A stretch of 64,000 nt of DNA from Chalara sp. BL73 (Eukaryota; Ascomycota; Leotiomycetes; Helotiales), in assembly GCA_918026815.1 (NCBI GenBank), contig CAKJVC010000182.1:806001-870000 (forward strand), read 5' to 3'. The notes under the pieces were generated by a model. It saw only the letters and a program-made list of their open reading frames with translations. It did not search any database and had not been told where the DNA came from. A program made the position numbers and the translations under genes. Below are positions 35,571-47,860 of this stretch, piece by piece; position 1 is the stretch's first letter, and every line of letters starts with the position of its first letter.

Positions 35571-37107
35571 ATGCCTCCTAAATCACACGAGGTTCGGCCA
35601 AGGGTAACTGCCCAAAAATCGATTTCCGCGCCAGCGTTTCCCGCCCCTGTGCACACATCTATCACGCTCTCTGACGGCACAACTCACGATCTCGTTATCA
35701 TTCAACCAAAAGGGGATATTCTTCTCAATGTCTTGTTCACAGATACCTCTGCTTGTAGGAGATCGGTCCTTTCTGAGGCCTCCACTAAGTTCCACGCCGC
35801 AAAAGTAGATGTCTTATATACACGGGTCCTATTTCGAGTTGATTGGAAGGCGCTTACGGACAAATCGAAATACTTTAGCGTTTTACTAGGAGGAAACTTT
35901 GGGGAAGGCGAAAATATAAAGAAAGCATTTGCTGAAGTAGCGGCGAAAGGTCTTGAGCCAGCTGAGCTTGAAGCATCTCAGCTCCCACAAGTTGAGATTG
36001 AGGACGATGACGAGGCCACAAGGACAATGGGACGTGAACATGTATTTGGGGATATGATGCGCATAATTCATAATTTAGCGCCTATTTTCCGTCCGATCTC
36101 CCTTACTTATCTAGCCGTACTGATCGCACTCGCTGATAGATTTGGTTTTCTATGCCCTCCCCTCACCACGCTATCCACTTTCGTCAAATTCAAATACCCG
36201 GTGTCCGGTAGCGAGGAAGTCCTGCGAAAAACATGTCTGATCTACTACTACACGAATCAGTTCCAGAGATTTGCTGAAGTGACTAGAGAGCTGATTCGGA
36301 GAAATGCTCAATGGAAGGTCGGCTCTGGAGAGGAACTTTCTTCGGCTGCATCTACATTATGGTATGATCTTCCAGGTGGTATTGAATGTAATTCCTCGCT
36401 TCTCCTCAAATCTATCAAGCTCTAACAAATTTTTAGCTGAAATTCTTCATCGCCGTTCATGTATCCTTCGCACCATCCAAAGCGTTCTCGTACACTTTCT
36501 CAGCCTCTACACGTCCCGTAAACGTCAATGCAGATTCGGCTACGACAGCAGCCCTGCTTGTGACTCTTTCCAGCTCGGAGAGATGATAAAGTTTCTCACG
36601 CGGAAGGCGCTTTTGAGCCTCGTACCCTTTCAAGCTATCTCCCCTGATGATCTTGACTATTTCGAGCCAAGAACATATGATGGGAGCATTGACGAGCTGA
36701 TTGGTACACTCCGGGCTTGGCCTGAGCACCAAGTCGACCAAAATCATAAGCATTGTGGGCCTCGCGTGACAATCATGCCCATCTTGAAATACATTCAACA
36801 CGGCTTCGAAACAAACGCCGCGATCCAGTTAAAAAACTGGAAGGTGGACCGGGCACGAGAGAGCTGGGTCAAGCGTGCCTCCAGAAGTGAAATTAGCAAG
36901 CCGGCATTCATGGTTGGCAATGAGAGTATCGACGATATTAAGAACACCTTCAACTATCCTTCCGAGCACCAGCGAGACCAGGTTCATGCTGGTAATAGTG
37001 CGGTCAGTGCAAAAGCAATGTTTGTAGCAAGAAAGTGGATCTGGACGTCAGAGAAGGAAGAACAGAGCACATTGCTGAAGCCAAGTGGACTCGCATTCAA
37101 GTTCTAA
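35571..37107 (+). CDS. BTB/POZ-like fungal protein
   Basis: Exons 35571-36387 and 36437-37107 give 495 residues. The N-terminal region (about residues 30-120) has the spacing of a fungal BTB domain: HDLVIIQPKGDILL, then a variable stretch, then LFRVDWKALTDKSKYFSVLL and GGNFGEG. A helical region around 165-215 (YLAVLIALADRFGF) fits the helices that follow BTB in this group. The second exon encodes a Cys/Arg-containing segment and a charged tail (NWKVDRARESWVKRAS). BTB proteins mediate dimerisation and often act as Cullin-3 adaptors. No partner domain is visible here. The single intron was placed at the t|GTAATT donor because it restores a frame to the stop at 37105-37107. Confidence 0.6.
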
Positions 37108-38846
37108 CTCTCATAGTTGAACCTAAGAATTGTATATTGGCAGCATGTTGCCTTTTATTTAATTAGACTAAGAGACACCTGTATGGAAAGAAGAACTTGG
37201 TATATGCCCATGACCCCTGAAATATTTATATCCTGACAGCCCTGAGTACATGTCTAGCTTTTGTTTGACGAGTCTCTCTCCCATGGGCTAAGGCATGTGG
37301 CGCAATGGGCCTCCTCTACAGTGCTGTCTAAAACAATAAGTATAGTTACAACATGAAATTACATTTTGCCAGCCTTCTATTCTAACCAAGACCTTCAACT
37401 GTCAAGTCCAGCGCAAGAGCCCGCTCTCAATATGCAAGACATTTTGGTACATCCAAAATCAGATCTGATATCTGACAAGCTTCTAATCCAATAAACCCAC
37501 CTTGGAGCTACTGACCCACTGCTATAGCTTCGAAAGGCTAAACTTGTAGTCCTTTGACTTGGCTCCGGGACTTGAACACAGTTGGCATAGGTTTATGACA
37601 TACACTTGACGGGGCGTGTGACATAAACCAGCAAATCCTGAAGACTCCTCGCACGCTGAGAGGGATAACTACGGACCTCTTCTCCATCGTCCCTGCAGAG
37701 ATCTTGCTTGCCGCCCTCAGGCTCCTCCTAGACTTCCCGACCCTTCACAAAGACGGCCCGACCAGCCATCCCCTTATATCTGCACCAATCCGGCTTTGCA
37801 CCTGAGGTTGTGGAATAGATTCCCGCATCACCTGCAGGCTCACCTACTATCAACATGCATCCATCAGCTTGTGCATGCCGTGCACCCAAGCCATCGCACC
37901 TCGAGAACCCGCGCTTCAAATGTCGGCGAACGACGAATATGCCGAGGCTCCAGCAGTAAGCCCGGGGGCCTCGAGAGGTGCGCTATGAGCTTGTGGATTT
38001 AGGGTCCATAGCGTGTTTTGAGTTGCAGATGGCGAGGGGAGGGTTGTGGAGGGTTGTGCTTTTCTCATCCTTAGAGATGCTGTTCTTCGAAAATGCTTGT
38101 TTGGTTTGACGGTCGAGAAGAGAAAACATTGCAGGAGGTAGCTGTTATTGAGTTCTGGGATGGCGCTGTTGTTATATGGCTATGGATTCGATGAGAATGT
38201 AAGGACCGTGTCTGGGCGGTTGGTGCCAGATCGAGAGAGCCTGGCTGCTCTGAAACTATCTTCACTTTTGGAATCACCGAATATCAGATCGGCGAGTCCC
38301 AATCATTCATACCTGGAAACTTATCTGGCGGAAGATGATGAGGAGCGGCCGACATCGTTGTAGGGAATCCTTCGTAACGACGAGCCTTAAAAACATCTAT
38401 TCAACACCTTTGAGAGAAGTAGATTTTTCCGTCTTTCTGGGTTTAGGATTCGTATAAAACACGAATCGTAGCGCTTGGCTTCCCAGAGACTTTCCATGTT
38501 GTTGAAACCAGGCCTAGGTTATCGGAAGCGAGCTTCTCCTTTACATGGAGGAGTATTTTGACACAAGAGCAGATTAAGGAAGTTGAATGGGCACAAAGAC
38601 AAAAGCACCCAGAACAATAATTCTTCATTAATTCGGTCGTGAGAACGATACATAAAGTCCCAGATATTACAACTATTGGTAACATTAAGGGTCTTGCATA
38701 CCTGACTGAGGTAACTGATAACATACTGAATATTGTTCATCGTTTAGGTGTCATTAAACTAAAATCATTTTATTCCTAACCAGCCGTGATGCTCCTATAT
38801 CCTGGGATTCGATTTCCAATCTCTTATTTAAATCAACGTGGTATCA
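37108..38846. other. Intergenic, no supported gene
   Basis: 3' flanks of two convergent genes plus extra sequence. Frames around 37.7-38.4 kb are short and have no recognisable features. Confidence 0.5.
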
Positions 38847-40810
38847 TTAAAAGAAAACACTCCGTTTTTTCTCCAATTTCTTCCCGCCCAATCCAAAAAA
38901 TCCGCTAGAGCTCGCAGTCCCTGAGCCAGGCGCCTGTAAATATGGTCCTGAATTCTTCTGAGGCCTCTGCAGCCAGGTACTTAGACTTGCATTAGGCGTC
39001 ATGGACGAACTCGGCGGTCCTGACGGCGTGCTTAACGGCCTAGGTGCGGGTGTGGGTCGTGAATTCGGTGCGCTATGGTGCTGCGGCATCTGTGGTCGTC
39101 CCCAGGCGGAAGCTTGATAGTTTGGCTGCTGTATCTGAGGTAGGGGTTGAGGCCTTGGGGGCATCGAGGGGGCGAATTGTACGCGCGGTCCTGCCGAGCT
39201 CCCAGGAACACCATACTGCCTCCTCAGCCGTTCGGTCTCTTTTGCAACTTCTGCCTCGCGGCGCTTACGCTCTTTCTCCTCTGCTTCGAGCATCTTTTTG
39301 ATTCGCTTTTGCTCTTCCCGATCCCGCTTCTCCCGTTCTTTTTCTTCTTTCTCAACAAGAACTTTAAGTCTTGCTGTTTCTGCGTCGATCTCCCACTGCT
39401 TTTGAGGATCTATTGCTGGTGGCGCTGCTTGTTGATAATGCGTCTGCTGAGGCTGAGGAGGCCCGTAAGTATTTTGAGGAATCTGAGAAGATGGAACTCT
39501 TGAGGGTGGCGATTGCGCAGAAAAAATGGCTCCTGACATTGCGACTGGGCTACTAGCTTTTACCGGTGCGATCACCGGTCCGCTATTCTTCCTCCTTGAA
39601 GTAGTGGTAGTCGGCGAGCTGATATTGAACATTTCCCGATTAGGGTTGAAAAAAATATCCTTAATGACTGCAGCACTCAGTAGGAAAACAACTTCTAACC
39701 CTTTCGTATCCTCAACATCTACTCGGTGCATATTAGGTTGGTAGATTGTAAGGGCCCTCCCATCCTTATACATCGCTACCGGAATATCGGGCTCTTTGTT
39801 CTTCCTTCCCTCTATCGCCTGCCCCGACAGATAACATGATATATCCTTTGATAATTTGCCGTCTTTTCGCCATTTGAAATGGACCTTTGGTGTTATATCC
39901 GAAGCAGCGGGGTCATCCTTGCTTCGGTCTAGCGCTGAAGCAGACGGTTGTCTAAAACTGCTCTGAGGCATGTCAAACTCCCAATACGCCGAGTCTTTCC
40001 ATGTCCCTGGAATCTGTCTTATTGTAACTTGCATATCGGGGTTATACAATTGAATCGTAAATTGTGTTGGGACGATGGGTACAGGAGGGGGGGAAACACC
40101 GTTCTGTGCCCGTATCTCCGCCTGTGATAATGTAGGTTGGGTCCATTCTGGCCGCACATTTACCTCTGCATACAACACATCCGGGTTATGGGAGTCAAAT
40201 ATTGCTAGGCCGTAGCAGTTGTTTGATGCTGGAAGCTGTGGATCAGGACGCCGTCTATATACTAGTTAGCATGTGTTTCTTTTTTTATAGAAATTTTGGA
40301 GCCTGCGTCGAAACAGAGAATCATTTGAAAGTTCTAGTGAATGAATACTCACAGCGTATACTCCGGCTGAAGCTCATTGCCATTCTCAGAGAGGAATAAA
40401 GTGCTGGAAAGCGGATTGTCTGAGGAAGGCTTCGTGTAGAAGGTTGGCAGATTCTCGTCGAGCATTATGCTTGTGACCTGACGTATCGGTACCAGTTGCT
40501 GAAAGTCGCTTTTGACTTGAAGCTATGTCGGTTTGTGGGGAGAAAATCCGTTAATCATAATGGAATTTCAACTCATTGTTATAGCTTGCGCAGCTGGTCT
40601 TGCTTCGTGGGGCTGACTGACGATTCAACTGAGGCTGAGCTTGAACTGAATCACTGTGCTATATTTGGCTAAGCGTAGGCGAATCGGGTTGGTCGGCATC
40701 TTATCGATAGTAACCTGGTTCTCCCCTGAAAATAAGCGAGGCATTGTAGGCAAAGGTCGAGAGTCATTCAGCGTATATGGAGATGTGGAATAATCAACTA
40801 CTGAGCTCAT
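38847..40810 (-). CDS. Hypothetical protein with charged coiled coil and proline-rich tail
   Basis: Three exons are likely: 40810-40630 (end uncertain), about 40515-40353 and 40254-38847, giving about 583 residues. The second intron (40255-40352) has good signals and joins ELQPEYTL to RRPDPQLPASNN. The first junction is ambiguous. The exon ends near FKLSLS without a strong donor; GTTGAA paired with an acceptor at 40516 keeps the frame, as do other choices. The N-terminal half looks globular (QQLVPIRQVTSIMLDENLP, AYWEFDMP, GLEVVFLLSAAVIKDIFF). A strongly charged coiled coil lies at about residues 400-465. The end is Pro/Gln-rich and basic. I do not recognise the family. Confidence 0.7.
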
Positions 40811-41260
40811 AGCCCTTACCTCGAGCATGACATGTGCATATTTAAAAGGTTTTATGTCTTAACTATTGAATACAGTAGAAGTTTTCCAATAGAGTTGTCT
40901 TAATTAGAACACAATATCGTATCCCCAAATCTAACATAGACCCAAGGGAGCCAAGAGGCTCAATTATCTTTCATTTTATAGAGGCTTCAGTTGATTGTGG
41001 TTCTTGGTAGTTGACCGGTTTTTAAAGAATATAAGCCATTCTGAGCTAACCAAGAATCTAGTTCCATCAAGTATACTATTTGCATTTGCTTGAACACCTA
41101 TAGATTATCTTCATCGCAGGCAGGCCCACTAGGTATTAACAATATTCGCGGCCGTAGACTCATCACGCTATGCCAATATTCTCCTCCTCTCCCCAAGTGA
41201 ATGAGCACCAGGCCCAAAGAACATATTCTATATACACAACAAAAACACCTGTGCCCACCA
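40811..41260. other. Short intergenic region
   Basis: Promoter side of one minus-strand gene and 3' flank of the next. Nothing else visible. Confidence 0.5.
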
Positions 41261-43416
41261 TTAATTAATGCCCGTTTTCTTATCCAAGATCTCACTAGGG
41301 ATTCTCTTCCCTTTCTGGAGCTCAATTTCGTTCCCTGGATGCTGCTTGAATGCGGTCATCTCACTCAAATTTCGTTGATGATCACTATTAATTTTTAGTG
41401 GCAAGGGAATATCTGGCACGGCTGGAACGTCGGTATTAACATGCTGGTGCCTTTCTGCTCGGCCAGCTTGCTGGGCCACCCAAGAGTTGACCGTTCGGAA
41501 ATGTGGGGTCGATTCTACTGAGGCAGTTGTGTATGTCGTATCCCTATCTCGCATCCGTGATGAGCTAACCCATGAGAACTTTCGTGACTGGTCACTGGCG
41601 GAGCCGGTGGGGTCATCCAGTTCAGTTGTTGCCCTTGGAATAAGAATCTGGCCGTCTCCGAAACCAGACGACAGAGATGATAAATAACTTAGGTGATTGA
41701 CCTCCCTCTGTGCAGGGTCATAAGCATTTGATGATGTGAATGTTGTATTCGTGTTGTACGTGTTACTATAATTCTCCAGATTTAGTTGGTACGTGTTGTT
41801 ATTCATAGGCTCCTGGGCGGTAGGGTATGTTGCATTAGCGCTTGGTGGATTCTGTTCTTGCCTTTTTGAAGCAGCAGAAACCGCGAAAGGCGCCGGGTTT
41901 CGCTGTGGACTGAATGCTACATCTTGTGGAGGAACCGGGTTCTGAGAGAGATGCGCTTCAGGATTGACCACGTGAAGCACAGGAAACACGACCGACATTG
42001 GTGAAACGGGCGAAACTGGTGACAGTGCTGTAGCCGTTGGTAACGTTGTGGCTATAGGCTGTGGGGATGGGAGGATTGGTTTTTCGTCAGATACGTAAGT
42101 GAAAGAAGTGAAAGAAGCAGTACTTGGATAGTATGGCGTGAGTTTGCTACGCCAACCATACCATCCTCGATCGCCACCTCTCCGAAACTCACGATTGCGG
42201 AAAAAGGCAAAAAGATCTATCTTTTTAATTCTTGCAATGACGTAAATTGCCGTCATAAAGATGATCAACGCTCCTAAGTTTGTGTTAGCTTTGAGTTTAT
42301 TGATATATAAATTTTAAAGCATACCGATGGTTCCGGCTGCTATTAAAAGGTTTTGAGCAAGTGGTGTCATCGAGCTGTCTCCTTTACTAGGAGACTCATT
42401 TTGTGCTGGAAGCGCCACCGAAGTCGTAGCAGCAGGTCCGAGGCCAGACCCAAGGACTGTTTCTGGGAGTGGTATCGTCGGTATCGACGACGAGCCAGAC
42501 TTATCGTTCGGTACTTCGGTATCCGTAATAGGCGTGGTGATAGGTTCAGCCACAGGGACTGCCGTAGGCACAAGTAGTGTGTCTGAGTTCGGTTCCACCC
42601 CTTTTCTAGGCTGAGTGGATTCATCCGATGGAGTAATAAATGGAGTAGGTTCTGAAGATAGGGTAGGCTCTGGAACAGGAGTTGTAGTGGCTGGCACCGG
42701 CGGTGGTATATCTGACGAAGTTGGAGCCTACCTCCGTTAGCAAAGTTCATACATAAAGTCGGAAAACCTACCGGATCTAAAGGTGCCGCTGGGACGCCTG
42801 TAGTCGAAGTGACCATTATGACCGATGTTGTGTTGATTGTATTCATGATAGTGGACGTAGCCGGAGGCGGAGGCGGTGCGACGGTACTTTCAGCAGCTGG
42901 TGGTGCAACGGTGCTTTCTGGAGGTGCCTCTGCTGGCGTAGAGTCTGGTGGTCTATTGTTATTTCCATTATTACCATTGCCATTCCCCTTGTTGCCACCA
43001 CCACCTCCTCCACTTCGGTCATTTCCATTTCCATTGCCATTGCCGTTTCCATTTTCATTACCATTGTTATTCCCTTGACTGTCATTGCCGTTCTCGTTTC
43101 CAGTCCTCTCTGTTGTATCTTTCGCGTTCGTTCTATCACCACCACCACCACCACTTCCACTTCCACTTCCTCGTCCACCTCCACCTCCTCCTCCTCCTCT
43201 TCCACCTCCCCCTGAATTTCCATTTCCTCCTCCGCCTCCGTTTCCATCCCTTCGGTTTCCGTTGCCATTCCCAGATCTTCCGCGACCGTTGCCATTGCTG
43301 TCTTTCCCATCTCGTTTCCTTAACATTGGATTGTCAATGCAATTTTGTCGCTGTCTCAAATCCAGTGAGCGTGCCACTCGTATTTGTTCTAGAGGAGCCA
43401 TTATGATGTTCATCAT
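41261..43416 (-). CDS. Gly/Asn-rich single-pass membrane protein, unknown function
   Basis: Exons on the minus strand are 43416-42772, 42727-42325 and 42273-41261, giving 686 residues. The N-terminal third is extreme low complexity: repeated NGNGN and GGGGG blocks (residues about 40-155) encoded by GGN/AAN repeats. A Thr/Pro-rich stalk follows (APPESTVAPP, TTPVPEPTLSSEPTP), likely O-glycosylated. One transmembrane helix lies at about 340-362 (LLIAAGTIGALIIFMTAIYVIA), right at the second intron, followed by basic residues. The roughly 320-residue C-terminal part is therefore probably cytoplasmic and is Ser/Thr/Pro-rich. No classical signal peptide is obvious, though Met-rich starts at 43416 or 43401 are both possible. 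The architecture resembles wall-stress-sensor-like fungal membrane proteins, but no conserved domain supports that. Confidence 0.72.
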
Positions 43417-45302
43417 TTGCCAAATTATGGCCGTCCCTTATATGCCGCCACGATTCTTCAAGGTTGGAGCATACAATGACGCTCCTAGAGACCAGGGAGG
43501 AAATGCTATCTCAACGATTGCTAATTAATAAGCCCAGCCCAGATGAGAATGCCACGAGCCAGCCGTGTAAAGAATCGAAGTTGAAGAAAGGAAAAGAAAG
43601 ATGAGAAAGGAACGTGTCAAGTGTGACGATTCATCATCTCCAAAAGTTGAGAAGGTGGAGTCAAGATCGTGACTGGGGAAGTCGAGTATATGTGACCTGT
43701 CCTGCAGAATAAGACAACAGAGGCTGGGCAGTATGAGCGCACGGAAGAAGGGTGGCTTTGCCCGGAATTCAGTCTTGCTGCTACAGCACCTAACGGTCAC
43801 GACACACAGGATTGGGACATGCGACAACCCCAGAGCGAGGAGACGCAGCTAACAGTGGATTCGTTTATTATGATGGTAGTCTGCGACGGATAGAATATAA
43901 GGCCAAGAATGAGTAGAGCGGTCTTGTGCACTGCACTATGCCTCGACCTGAGACTCCAGCAAGGCTGGAGCTGTGAGCGGAAACTTGGTGAATATTGGCA
44001 ATGGCCGTAAGTGGTTGAGCCGGGACTACCATGCTTCAGATCACCTAAATTCACATGGGTTTTGCATTGCAAGATTTTGAGTTCACAGCAAATCTGACGA
44101 GCGTGGTGTTTCGTGAGGCGGCCCCTGAGTTTCATGATGTTGAAAACCGTGCGATGTGCAAGGATCGGCCATAGCCTCAAGGTTGCCGGGGCCGGGAATG
44201 CAGACCGTATCTGTGCTTTGTGCCTTAGAGTTTGGCTCACAGACTGAACTCGCATATTGATTGACTTGATGAGATACAGGTATTCCCCTCGATTGCTCCT
44301 GCTTGGTAGATAGGCGCAAAAAGCGCAGTCACATTGGCCATGTCGGGTGTACAGCAAGCAATCCTCTCTTCCCCCGCACCCTATACATTTTCCCCTAGCA
44401 ACTTGAGTAATGACGATCTCTTTGGAGCCTCATTCTCATTCTCATCCTCATCCTCATCAGCCCCGCGCCGTATTGTAGCAACTCGGACTGTGGTGTTTAA
44501 CCATGCATGAGGTTTGGTTTTAGCTGGCTTATAAAGAAGTTTGAGCTCAAGAAAACCTGTAATCCACTTGTCGTCTATGCTGTGGCCACCGAATTGAGAA
44601 AACAATCCTCTGGTCTCGTTACCGAATTTTATATTTCGCGATCCCAAACTCCCAAACATAATCAATCTTAAGATTCATACGGGACCCAAGATCAATGCAA
44701 AACTGAACAAAGAGTGCAAGAACTGTTGGTAGCGAAGATGGGTATCTCCCAGCCCAGCCATCCTCCCCAGCTAAAGAGATTCGGGTAAATCACGCCCCAC
44801 GGCAAATCCCTTGCATTAACAACAACAACATACAACTCGTCGCACGAAGTATATATCATCCTGGCATAGTCATAAGCGGCAATCAAAGCCATCCCCAGGA
44901 GGCGGTAAGCTGGTGAAGAGTATCTTTTGGCTCGAGACAATGTCCAACACCTATGATTTCAATACATGAAGTATACAGCTCGGTTGTGTACCTTACCTGA
45001 GAAAGTGCTGTAAGTAGGCAGGTATCTAGGTAGCCATGGCGTCGTGGAATTATCAAAGGTATGGATCAAATGAACCCAAACCAAACGCCACAAGAAACTC
45101 AAATACTACTACAACACGGTTCAACCTAACATTCTCAATTGTCTCAAGAGTCTCGCTCTCCAAGCCTTTCATCGGGACTTCAGAGCTTCTGCTTCTAGAA
45201 GGATCCCGGTACCTAATACGCAGATCATCTCAACCCAGTTTCGCTCAGCTTGGCTTCGTGAATGGCACTTCCCTGATCTCCCTACATGGCATAATAGTCA
45301 AA
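43417..45302. other. Intergenic region with doubtful small frames
   Basis: Two minus-strand frames, 44692-44940 and 44381-44665, look slightly protein-like. The second includes an acidic DEDENE run from a CTCATT/CCTCAT repeat at about 44427-44460. They cannot be joined convincingly. Upstream in-frame sequence from 45036 to the GNAT start may be its leader. Confidence 0.4.
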
Positions 45303-46422
45303 ATGTCCATTCGCATCTCCCGCATCAAGGACAGCGACATATCAGGGGCCGTCACCGCCGTTCAGGAGGCTTTTGCGGAAGATCCATACAAACTATGGAT
45401 TTACAACGATCCGGCCAAGGTAGGTACCGTGACATTTCCCTCACGGCTAGTATTGCTCCGCAGGTCGATCATTCAGCAGGATATACAGGGGGCGAAAAAG
45501 ACATTCCACAAAGTTTGTGGAAACAACCTGGGTCATTTTGCACTTAGGAGAAATTTACTGACATGAATGAAGCTATCTTTGGACCGCAACCGTGTACGTT
45601 CAGCTGCTGCAGTAGCATTCCAAGCTGACGCGGCGATTTCCAGGTCTCTTTAGGAATACGGTGTCGGTGGGGCATGCGGAATGCTCTCTTCTATGTTGCC
45701 AAAGATGAAAGTGCAGCAGATCCAGACAAGGTTCTCGGAGTTGCGATGTGGATGCCCCCCAAACTTGCAAGATCGAAAGACACGTGGGGAGAGTGGTTTG
45801 AAAGTTGGAGACTGTGGGTTCAGCAAGTTGGCATGAATCTGTGGTATGGCCGGGGCGGCTTAAACGTCAAGGTATGCGTATTGTTTCTTCGTTTTGAAAC
45901 ATCATAAGTCAGGTGGTAATGCGAATGAAGAATTCGTCACCACTCGCGCGACTTCCACCCCAAACTGGCTGGTCTGCCAGTGGCAAGGCAGATTTTGCGT
46001 AAGTATCCATATCGGCAAGGCCAGTTTTTGCTCTGTACTCATTTATTCCTGGATGGCGAAATACTCCACTAGTTTAATATATGGCTAACACACAATATCA
46101 GCGCTATTGGATTTGGAAGGAAACCCAAGCCGAAGCGCAAGCAAAGATCTGGACTGATGAGAAAGGTTACTACTTCCTGAACATTATGGTCGTCTTGCCT
46201 GGAGAGCAAGGCAAGGGGATTGGTAGAGCCTTAGTTGAAGAAGTTACCAAGATGGCTGACGCCGAGGGAAAGAAGTGCTACCTAGAGTCGAGTCGAGATG
46301 TCCCCAACATCAAGATTTATGAGTCATATGGCTTTCGTTTCGTAAGGCATTTGACCTGTGATGACAATGGAGTTATCTGCCCGCTTTATTGCATGGTTCG
46401 TGATCCAAGGGTTGTATCATGA
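45303..46422 (+). CDS. GNAT-family N-acetyltransferase
   Basis: Exons 45303-45419, 45573-45593, 45644-45871 and 46102-46422 give 228 residues, the usual size for fungal single-domain GNAT proteins. The start MSIRISRIKDSD begins the first strand and helix (AVTAVQEAFAEDP). The acetyl-CoA-binding motif A is clear in the last exon: LNIMVVLPGEQGKGIGRALVEEV with the Q-x-x-G-x-G loop. It is followed by YLESSRDVPNIKIYESYGFRFV, typical of the C-terminal motif. The substrate is unknown. The second exon is only 21 nt (LSLDRNR), placed because it bridges NDPAK to VSLGIRCRWGMRNALF in frame. The frame is open back to 45036, so a longer N-terminus (possibly mitochondrial) cannot be excluded. Confidence 0.82.
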
Positions 46423-47860
46423 AAAGCACGTTCGCTGCATCAAGATGCCTTCCACATCGCATTTTGCTCTACGGATTGAATATTTGGATCGATATCATCG
46501 TCGCCCATTAAAGAGCAAAATTATGATAGCAGTTTACATCAATCGAATTTCGGTAATTGAGAATAGTTTAAGCATCCTTTTCCGAATAGTTACAATATGT
46601 ACTTTGAGGTGGTAAGCAGCATTTTCCATTCGTCCATTGTTCTCCGTGACGCAGTGAATTGAACATGCATTCATTGGCACAGCAGCTATGAGAGCTTAGA
46701 CAGTATTCATACACGCAGAATGTACGTCCACATGCAAAATTCTCTCATTAAGATATATCACTATCTAGCATATCAATTCACGTCATATTTTACAAGCATG
46801 AGTAGTTTAGATACCCCACGTTTCCGTCTCATTTCACTCCGCCAATCCTGTCACTCAAGACTTGATATGATGAATAAATCCCAACTAGCGACCATATCAC
46901 GAAGGACGACATGAACCATGATCGAAGCATGCCTTCAACATCTGTGCATAAGAATCCTCATGGTGATATCCAACGTAGAGCATGTCCGAGCCTCCCGGTT
47001 TATATTCTTTAAACTTCATTGATAAATGTTTACGCATACCGCATCAATGGAGATATCTAATAGTGTCCATGAACTCAAAGGTACCATATACCCATTAATC
47101 GGATGAATGGGCCAGTTGTCTCACAGCTTGTGAGAATCTTGTACTCCGTACCTCCGTACACTCGGTTTACCAAAATTCTCTCTCTTATTGGAAATTCGTG
47201 ATTTGGCTAAGAGAGATCCGATAGTGAAAGTCGACGCTGATTTTTGGACATGTCTATCGAAACTATGTAGAATATTGTGAGACATACAAGAAGAGAAAAA
47301 TGTGAGATGAGAAAGACTTTTGCTGAGCCAATTCGCTTCTGATGCGTGAATAGATGGACTCGCCTACCTCGATCCGTACGACCGGTAAGGCTGGCAGAAA
47401 TGCATGCATGTGGTATTAACAAGGATTCCAAAATATCATGATGCTCGGTTGCATTAAAAATATCGAGTGCACGCAGCTGAAGCCTTGCAAAGGAAGAAAG
47501 ACTAAAAAAAAAGTATTTCCACATCTCATATATTGGTGGTTCAATTTTCGTTCAAATTATGAGACATTGGTTCCAGGACCTCGATACGAAGATTTGGCCG
47601 TCCCACTCACTGTGAGAATTGCTTATTCGACAAGCATTTTGGGCTACTATTACTTCATCACTGTGGGAAGTGGCCGACCTTATCTTAGTGGCTTGACTCA
47701 CCTCAACTGTCGTCTCGCGGAATCTTTTTATGGGCCCCCCAAAAGCTGGCCCCCCCGTAAATAATTTTGAGTTTGCTCACCAAGCTCTTCCTCAGCACCC
47801 ACCCCCTAAGGTATATCCTCTCCTCTCTTCCCTCTATCCTCGTTTTCAATCTCGAGGAGC
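46423..47860. other. Intergenic region upstream of the NADH dehydrogenase
   Basis: No supported gene. The 200 bp before 47861 include C-rich runs (GGGCCCCCC, GGCCCCCCC) and a pyrimidine-rich leader (CTCTCCTCTCTTCCC) typical of a well-expressed fungal promoter. Confidence 0.5.

Noticed and set aside
42809..43528. Long plus-strand frames opposite the Gly/Asn-rich gene
   Set aside because: They are antisense products of the GGN/AAN repeats (Pro-, His- and Phe-rich) and have no independent protein character.
44381..44940. Two small minus-strand frames, possibly one small gene
   Set aside because: No consensus intron joins them, part of the second is encoded by a simple repeat, and no family is recognised.
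45912..45994. Extra exon inside the last GNAT intron
   Set aside because: A donor (GTAAGT) and an acceptor are present, but including it breaks the frame into the conserved last exon.
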